From an uncultured Pseudomonadota bacterium (lineage in GTDB: Bacteria > Pseudomonadota > Alphaproteobacteria > RF32 > CAG-239): a DNA stretch of 43,992 nucleotides. Made by a program: the position numbers and the translations under genes. The DNA is taken from positions 1 through 43,992 of the forward strand of contig CACWUA010000004.1 of assembly GCA_902763905.1 (NCBI GenBank). Direction: 5' to 3'. Below the pieces are notes generated by a model, which saw nothing but the letters and a program-made list of their open reading frames with translations, ran no database searches and was not told where the DNA came from. Positions 38,973 to 43,992 of the stretch are shown one piece after another; position 1 is the first letter of the stretch; every line of letters begins with the position of its first letter.

Positions 38973-39614
38973 TTACCAAATATGGGTTAAGAAAATCGTC
39001 CACAAACCGATTAGAAATGCAAACATAAAGCACATAAAAGCGCGGCTGTCCAAATTATGTTCTTTTGGCTCGACAACTGCAGGGCCGTATTTATTATCAG
39101 CAATTTCTCCCCTACCGCAAAGTATCCAGAACAAGAATGTGCTGTAAATCAGAGTGGCAAACAATATATAGGCTATGTTAGCGGTATGTTTAAAATTCCA
39201 CGCACAGAGAAATAATAAAGCCAATATAACTGCAGGTGCGCACCACCATCCGGATAATCCGAGATCATGTAAACGACGTACCGAAGCAGATGCAGCCGGC
39301 AGCAGAAAATACAGTGCAAATATATTCAGCACCAATTTTGCCTCACCAAAAAATTGTCCGCAAAGCACCGCTAAAAGAAAAACAATCAAACTTACTGACT
39401 GAAAAGCCCAAAATTCATAGCGAGATGTACGTTCCTTAAATACAAACAGTTGTTTCATTGCTTCATTCCAACAAGCCCAAACACTTCTAGGTGCTGATAC
39501 CGCCGTTTGTGCAGCCATATTTTCTTCCGCAATTTTATTCATATTTGTATTTTGTTCCGTTGTCTCTATCGTAACCATATTCGATTTAGATATCTCCATA
39601 GTATCTTCCGTCAT
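38973..39614 (-). CDS. DUF805-domain membrane protein
   Basis: About 213 residues with an N-terminal cytosolic Thr/Glu/Asn-rich stretch (1-45), then the DUF805 signature: R-Y-E-F-W-A-F near 64-70, R-R-L-H-D-L-G-L-S-G-W-W near 112-123, and D-N-K-Y-G-P near 172-177, with four or more helices. The function of DUF805 (YhaH-like) inner-membrane proteins is unknown. The true start may be ATG 39599, which has GGAAGA closer to it. Confidence 0.85.
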   Translation of the reverse strand: MTEDTMEISKSNMVTIETTEQNTNMNKIAEENMAAQTAVSAPRSVWACWNEAMKQLFVFKERTSRYEFWAFQSVSLIVFLLAVLCGQFFGEAKLVLNIFALYFLLPAASASVRRLHDLGLSGWWCAPAVILALLFLCAWNFKHTANIAYILFATLIYSTFLFWILCGRGEIADNKYGPAVVEPKEHNLDSRAFMCFMFAFLIGLWTIFLTHIW

Positions 39615-39636
39615 CTGTTTACTCTATCAAATAAAG

Positions 39637-39675
39637 CGGCGATGCTCCGAAACAATCCGGAAGCACCGCCTGAAA
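39637..39675 (-). terminator. Terminator of rpsB-tsf
   Basis: On the minus strand GGCG-G-TGCT-T-CCG pairs with CGG-AGCA-T-CGCC around ATTGTTT, then GCTTTATTTG. It lies directly after the tsf stop. Confidence 0.7.
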
Positions 39676-39680
39676 ATTAA

Positions 39681-40604
39681 TTATTTTGCCAATTGAGCTT
39701 GAACTTCAGCAGCAAAATCTTCTTCTTTTTTCTGTAAGCCGTCGCCGAGCTTAAAGAATACATAGTCCGTCAATTTAATATCGGCGCCGCATTCTTTGGC
39801 TTTTTCGGCAATAACGTCTTTAACTTTTTTATCCGGATCCATAATGTAGTTTTGTTCTTCCAAAACAACTTCTTCATAGAACTTGCGGATACGGCCTTCC
39901 ACCATTTTTTCGATGATGGCGGCCGGTTTGCCGGAAGCAGCGGCCTGCTCGGCAAAAATAGATTTTTCGTGTTCTACCGCAGCCGGATCAACACTTGCCA
40001 CATTCAGAGCAATCGGCTGAGCAGCGGCAACGTGCATAGCAATATGCTTACCCAAATCAGCCAACTGTGCCTTATCTGCCGAAGATTCCAACGCAACCAA
40101 TACACCGATTTTACCTAAACCGGCGCGTGCCGCATTGTGAATATAAGAGCAAACCAAACCGTTGTTGACGCTGACAACTTTAGCACGGCGCAAGTTCATA
40201 TTTTCGCCGATGCGGGCAACCATATCGGTCAAACGCTCGCCAAAGGTTTTACCGCTGGCATCGGCGGCGTTTTTCATAGCTTCAACATCACCGTTGTTTG
40301 CCAAGGCAACTTTGGCGGCATCTTCAACATAAGCTTGGAAAATATCATTTTTAGCCACGAAATCGGTTTCGGAGTTAACTTCAACCGCCGCACCTTTATT
40401 GCCTTCGACATAAACCGCAACCAAACCTTCGGCGGCAATGCGGCTGGATTTTTTGGCGGCCGAGGCCAAACCTTTTTTGCGCAACCAATCAACGGCCGTT
40501 TCCATATTTCCGTTTGCTTCAACCAAAGCCTTTTTGCAATCAAGCATACCGGCACCGGTTGTCTCTCTCAATTCTTTTACCATAGCGGCTGTAATATCTG
40601 CCAT
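39681..40604 (-). CDS. tsf: Elongation factor Ts
   Basis: A 307-residue EF-Ts. The UBA-like N-terminus [19 protein letters not shown] near 9-27, the core [10 protein letters not shown] near 78-87, and the N-terminal T-A-A-M-V motif are conserved. It recycles EF-Tu by releasing GDP. It follows rpsB after 100 bases that carry a strong hairpin at 40647-40675. Confidence 0.97.
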   Translation of the reverse strand: MADITAAMVKELRETTGAGMLDCKKALVEANGNMETAVDWLRKKGLASAAKKSSRIAAEGLVAVYVEGNKGAAVEVNSETDFVAKNDIFQAYVEDAAKVALANNGDVEAMKNAADASGKTFGERLTDMVARIGENMNLRRAKVVSVNNGLVCSYIHNAARAGLGKIGVLVALESSADKAQLADLGKHIAMHVAAAQPIALNVASVDPAAVEHEKSIFAEQAAASGKPAAIIEKMVEGRIRKFYEEVVLEEQNYIMDPDKKVKDVIAEKAKECGADIKLTDYVFFKLGDGLQKKEEDFAAEVQAQLAK

Positions 40605-40646
40605 TATTTTAATCCCTTATTATCAAAATTTCAACTTTTCAAACAC

Positions 40647-40675
40647 GGCGCGGCAATCGGATAAACCGCCGCGCC
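40647..40675 (-). promoter_or_regulatory. Strong hairpin in the rpsB-tsf spacer
   Basis: GGCGCGG (40647-40653) pairs with CCGCGCC (40669-40675) with 15 bases between. No T-run follows on the minus strand, so it is not a standard terminator. It may tune the S2:EF-Ts ratio or protect processed mRNA. Confidence 0.55.
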
Positions 40676-40704
40676 ATTCAATCCATACCAAATCGGCTTA
40701 AAGC

Positions 40705-41514
40705 TTATTCGGCAGAAGCTTCGGCACTTGCCGCAGCCTTGGTTTTGCGCGGTGCACGCTTTTTCGGAGCAGCTTTTTCTTCAGCAGCTTCAGCGTTTTC
40801 CACATCCAAACCTTTGGCAGCGATTTCGGCCGAAACACCATCCAAAATAGCGCCGGAGATTAAGTCACAATAAAATTGAATTGCTCTTAATGCATCGTCG
40901 TTACCCGGCACCGGATAGTCAACTTCATTCGGGTTAGCGTTCGTATCAACAATGCCGACCACCGGAATACCCAGTTTTTTGGCTTCTTTAACCGCCAAAG
41001 CTTCTTTCGGCGTATCGATTACGAACAACAAATCCGGCTGACCGCCCATATCTTTGATACCATTCAAAACAATCGCCAATTTTTCGCGTTCTTTCTTCAG
41101 GTTCAAGATTTCTTTTTTGGTGTAGCCTTCATAAGCATTCTTTTCTTCCATTTCGTTAAGCTTGTTCAGACGCGTAATTGATTTATAAACGGTCTTCCAG
41201 TTTGTCAGCATACCGCCGAGCCAGCGATAGTTAACATAATATTGGCCGCATCTTTCGGCGCTTTCCTTAACGATTTCCTGAGCTTGTCTCTTGGTAGCCA
41301 CAAACAAAACCTTACCGCCCTGTGCGGCAACATCGAGAGTTGCGTTCAATGCATTGTAGAGCATCGGATAAGTTTTTTGTAAGTCGATAATGTGAACATT
41401 ATCTTTTTTGCCGTAAATATACGGCGCCATTTGTGGGTTCCAGCGACGAGCGTGGTGTCCGAAGTGTACGCCAGCTTCAACCATCTGACGTAATGTAAAT
41501 GTAGGAATTGTCAT
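40705..41514 (-). CDS. rpsB: Small ribosomal subunit protein uS2
   Basis: A 269-residue S2. The start T-L-R-Q-M-V-E-A-G-V-H-F-G-H-H-A-R-R-W-N-P-Q-M near 6-28 and the R-W-L-G-G-M-L-T-N-W-K-T and V-G-I-V-D-T-N-A-N-P blocks are diagnostic. The C-terminal extension (about 232-269) is rich in Ala, Lys and Arg, as in many alphaproteobacteria. It is co-transcribed with tsf and preceded by a structured leader. Confidence 0.97.
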   Translation of the reverse strand: MTIPTFTLRQMVEAGVHFGHHARRWNPQMAPYIYGKKDNVHIIDLQKTYPMLYNALNATLDVAAQGGKVLFVATKRQAQEIVKESAERCGQYYVNYRWLGGMLTNWKTVYKSITRLNKLNEMEEKNAYEGYTKKEILNLKKEREKLAIVLNGIKDMGGQPDLLFVIDTPKEALAVKEAKKLGIPVVGIVDTNANPNEVDYPVPGNDDALRAIQFYCDLISGAILDGVSAEIAAKGLDVENAEAAEEKAAPKKRAPRKTKAAASAEASAE

Positions 41515-41545
41515 ATTTTATATATCCTTTTTCCGGTTAAACCTC

Positions 41546-41609
41546 CGCAGACTCTTGGCTTTTTATAGCACCGGAGCGAAGATGACGTGCGTCATTCCGC
41601 CTGTCTGCG
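41546..41609 (-). promoter_or_regulatory. Structured rpsB leader (candidate S2 autoregulatory element)
   Basis: On the minus strand CGCAGAC (41609-41603) pairs with GTCTGCG (41552-41546), enclosing a hairpin ATGAC-GCAC-GTCAT (41595-41582). It lies 32 bases upstream of the rpsB ATG. S2 is known to repress its own operon through leader RNA in other bacteria; this element is inferred by position and fold. Confidence 0.5.
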
Positions 41610-41784
41610 TGTGTATTGTTATAAAACCGCACCATTGCGGCTTCGGGCTATTTCTAACATATTTTTATGATTTTTCAAGTATTTTTTTAAAGGCTTGAAT
41701 AAAAAAATTCAGCAGACGGATATTTTTAAATTCTAACTCGGTAAACACATCAAATGCACGCGATTACGGCTGCAAATCATCATC

Positions 41785-43287
41785 CTACAAATCGTCATCT
41801 TGCGGGTTGACTGTTATATCTTGGTCTTCTCCGTCATTTTGTTGCTGCTCTAAATACATTTTTTTGAAGTCCAATTTTACCGGATCGGCAATTCTGACAT
41901 TATTTTTGAATATCCCCTGTTCGGTGAATTTATAAGCGGTTTCCGAATCGTTTTTGGTGATATCGATTAAGTCCTTCAATTCAGATAAAATCACATTGTT
42001 GCATTCCGGAATCTTATCGGCTTGCGGATTATTTACGCACTGTTTTTGCTCCGGAAAGATATTGAACAGATTGCGGACTTTGATTTTTCCCGCACCGAAA
42101 AGATAGCCGTTTTTGTATTCCAGTTCCCAAATTCCGCTGATATCGGCGTCAGTAAATTTAACTTCGGAGCTTACCGCCAATTTCGCCTTTTTTGCCATTT
42201 CATCAATAATTTCAGCGGTCTGCTCGTCAATTTCTTTTTGTTCATCATCCGTTAAATCTTCATCTTGCGTAGGAATTTTACTCAAAGATTCAATACCGTC
42301 GATTGCAATATTTTTGATGGAATATTTCAACGATATCTGCTTAGGCTCGATGTTCGGATTTATAAAAGCATCAAAAACTCCGCTGCTGAAGTTGATATTG
42401 CTGAATAAGGTTTGTCCCAAAATATAAAAATTTTCGTCGTTCTCGCGTTGTACGGTATTTTTTATCTCGGCATCAAAACCTAAATTAAAACCAAACATAT
42501 CTGTCCCGATTTTAACATCATCAATAAGCGCAGAATAGTTTATTGCGGATAAAAACGGAACATTTTCTATCATTTGTTGATAGTTAAAAGCAACATCATT
42601 TGGCACTTCATAAGAAACTTCCGAACGATGTTTTTCGCTTTTGATATGCAGCGAAAAAATCGGAAACGCCAGATTAAGCGAATCCATAGACATAGCAGAG
42701 CTATATTGTACCAGATTATTTTCTTCGGTCAGTTGTTGCTGAAAATCAAAGGTAGCGAGATTACCGATTTCACTTTTAAGTCCGGTTGTTTCATCTTTTT
42801 TGGTGTATAACAAATCGTTGATATGCAACTTGCTGTAACTGACAACACCGATTTCCGGCACCACTCTCGTTTCTTCTTTATAAGAGCCGGCAGTCATATC
42901 TTTTACAAATGCCAGATTGAAGTTATTGTAAATTTGCGATATAAATTTGTACAAAGAATTTACGGAAACCTGATATTGTGCATAAGACTTGAAATCTTCA
43001 ATTCTTTTACATTCGGCTATGGTCTCCGGTATGATATGCTCGGAGTTTTTATTAGATGCGGTTGTTCCCAAACCCAACATAGCCATTTGGGCAAAATCTG
43101 CCTCATCTTCTCGGATTGTTGTTGCCGGATAATTCACCGAACACTTTTCTTCGTCGGCTTCAACTATTACGTCGGCACCATAAGCAGGTGTCAAAATTTC
43201 TGCCATTTGTTCGGCAACCGGTGTGGCGGCCAACGATGATGTGCCGTAAATAAAAGAAAATACCAATACCAACAAAACTTTTTTCAT
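41785..43287 (-). CDS. Exported protein, possibly DUF945/YdgA-like
   Basis: A 500-residue protein with a signal peptide (MKKVLLVLVFSFIYGTSSLA). The mature chain has long amphipathic beta stretches (L-N-L-A-F-P-I-F-S-L-H-I, L-K-Y-S-I-K-N-I-A-I-D-G-I-E-S-L) with a helical Asp/Glu insert near 345-375 (D-E-D-L-T-D-D-E-Q-K-E-I-D-E-Q) and an acidic C-terminal tail. The style recalls YdgA/DUF945 or DUF2125-like periplasmic proteins, but I see no decisive motif. Two Cys pairs suggest a periplasmic location. Function unknown. Confidence 0.65.
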   Translation of the reverse strand: MKKVLLVLVFSFIYGTSSLAATPVAEQMAEILTPAYGADVIVEADEEKCSVNYPATTIREDEADFAQMAMLGLGTTASNKNSEHIIPETIAECKRIEDFKSYAQYQVSVNSLYKFISQIYNNFNLAFVKDMTAGSYKEETRVVPEIGVVSYSKLHINDLLYTKKDETTGLKSEIGNLATFDFQQQLTEENNLVQYSSAMSMDSLNLAFPIFSLHIKSEKHRSEVSYEVPNDVAFNYQQMIENVPFLSAINYSALIDDVKIGTDMFGFNLGFDAEIKNTVQRENDENFYILGQTLFSNINFSSGVFDAFINPNIEPKQISLKYSIKNIAIDGIESLSKIPTQDEDLTDDEQKEIDEQTAEIIDEMAKKAKLAVSSEVKFTDADISGIWELEYKNGYLFGAGKIKVRNLFNIFPEQKQCVNNPQADKIPECNNVILSELKDLIDITKNDSETAYKFTEQGIFKNNVRIADPVKLDFKKMYLEQQQNDGEDQDITVNPQDDDL

Positions 43288-43393
43288 AATTCATACTCCG
43301 ATAAAAATAAACAATATCGGTTATTATAATCCTTTTATTGCGGTGTGCAATATTTTTGTTAAGTCGTGCAATATATTCACATTTTTATTAAGC

Positions 43394-43426
43394 AAAAAAA
43401 TCTCCCGCGGTTTGAGGCGGGAGATT
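43394..43426 (-). terminator. Terminator of the right-edge gene
   Basis: AATCTCCCGC (43399-43408) pairs over 10 bp with GCGGGAGATT (43417-43426); on the minus strand a run of seven T follows the stem. Confidence 0.9.
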
Positions 43427-43446
43427 TCCGTTATTTTTAAGGCGCG

Positions 43447-43992
43447 TTATCCCAAATGATTACCTTTGCTGTTTTTTACCATTTGCAGAGCTAAATCGCG
43501 TTGTGTCTGCCTAGTCGGATTATTCTGCTCTGACTGTCGATAATTTTTTATCTGCGACAAATCCTCACTTTGTGGAATATCTATTCCTTTAGTACCATCC
43601 ACATCAATATCATCGGCACTTCTGTTATAGGCTTTTTTAAGGTCATCTTCATACTTTTGCAAATCTTCTTTCGTTAATTTCCCCTGTCTGTCTCCCAGTT
43701 TAACATCTCTAAGTGCATTTTCGGTGCCGGCATCACCATGTGTCTGTTCTCCAGCAATAATTCTTTGATATTCTTCCTCAGCTTCACGCTCAGATTTCTG
43801 TTCCGGTGTTTCCGGATTTTCATTCGGATCGCTGTAACCATAATCCCACTGAGCAGTTTTGCCATCATCTTGCTGCTGTACGGTCGGATTCACTTTAATT
43901 GTTGCAGGATCTTTAGTATTGTCTTGCGTATGAGCTTCGGATTTTAGCATTCCTCCTAATCCCATAGTGGCAGCAAAAACCGCACCGGCAGT
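43447..43992 (-). CDS. Exported or surface protein, partial (cut by right edge)
   Basis: The frame is open from the right edge, so the start lies outside the window. The first visible residues, T-A-G-A-V-F-A-A-T-M-G-L-G-G, look like the end of a signal peptide or membrane segment. The rest is hydrophilic, rich in Asp, Gln, Asn and Lys, and probably disordered or helical (for example E-R-E-A-E-E-E-Y-Q-R-I-I-A-G and E-D-L-Q-K-Y-E-D-D-L-K-K-A-Y). I do not recognise it. A strong terminator follows the stop. Confidence 0.7.
   Translation of the reverse strand, partial: TAGAVFAATMGLGGMLKSEAHTQDNTKDPATIKVNPTVQQQDDGKTAQWDYGYSDPNENPETPEQKSEREAEEEYQRIIAGEQTHGDAGTENALRDVKLGDRQGKLTKEDLQKYEDDLKKAYNRSADDIDVDGTKGIDIPQSEDLSQIKNYRQSEQNNPTRQTQRDLALQMVKNSKGNHLG

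Noticed and set aside
41633-41646. Hairpin CCGCACCATTGCGG as a terminator upstream of rpsB
   Set aside because: The stem is only 4 bp and lies within the probable rpsB leader; it is too weak to call.

Overview
The window looks like a chromosomal segment of a low-GC alphaproteobacterium. Support for this is the mlaD/DUF2155 pair, a prmC gene followed by a DUF4167 protein, DUF2066 next to an AI-2E-type permease, and an lptF-lptD-surA-rsmA cluster, all arrangements I associate with alphaproteobacteria. An uncultured, fermentative, host- or gut-associated lineage fits (pta-ackA, a glycogen-synthase-like enzyme, many small lipoproteins, prepilin-like proteins with a G-R-S-M-I-E motif), but that placement is inference. 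I see no insertion sequence, prophage, CRISPR array or toxin-antitoxin module. Most of the window is core genome with small lineage-specific islands.

Layout. 1-1192 (minus): two tandem MCE-domain proteins of the Mla lipid-transport type and a DUF2155 protein cut by the left edge. 1330-5244 (plus): a three-gene GldA/GldG-like ABC export locus with a DUF4340 protein. 5319-6185: an NlpD-like LysM/LytM lipoprotein whose start codon lies in a strong hairpin. 6195-8302 (minus): AI-2E permease and DUF2066 protein. 8436-10640: pta-ackA, then a ROK kinase on the other strand. 11571-18891 (minus): an accessory-looking island with an orphan ORF behind an attenuator-like leader, two prepilin-like proteins, a large Cys-rich exported protein with a trypsin-like domain lacking its triad, comM and two lipoproteins. 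19138-20208: rpsF-rpsR-rplI behind a pseudoknot-capable leader. 20366-22536: a lone acyl carrier protein, tRNA-Ser(GGA), a highly structured RNA ending in a terminator just before a lipoprotein gene, and a glycine-zipper lipoprotein. 22666-28311: asnS, an exported protein, rpoH, prmC, DUF4167, an unknown ORF, a YgjV-like protein and a ferredoxin. 28392-32325: an exported Cys/His hydrolase candidate, apt, and a long GT5 glycogen-synthase-like enzyme. 32478-33068: grpE, followed by a 430-bp gap holding a 205-bp inverted-repeat-bounded palindromic sequence. 33498-38972: lptF-lptD-surA-rsmA. 38973-41514 (minus): DUF805, tsf, rpsB. 41785-43992 (minus): two exported unknowns, the last cut by the right edge.

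Envelope biogenesis dominates: phospholipid transport (MCE proteins), LPS export (LptF, LptD), outer-membrane protein folding (SurA), cell separation (NlpD-like) and many lipoproteins. The second theme is translation and proteostasis (S6, S18, L9, S2, EF-Ts, AsnRS, PrmC, RsmA, sigma-32, GrpE). The least explained signals are RNA-level: the RNA at 21161-21412 with mutually exclusive pairings, the leader at 11946-12217, and the start-codon hairpin at 5296-5322.
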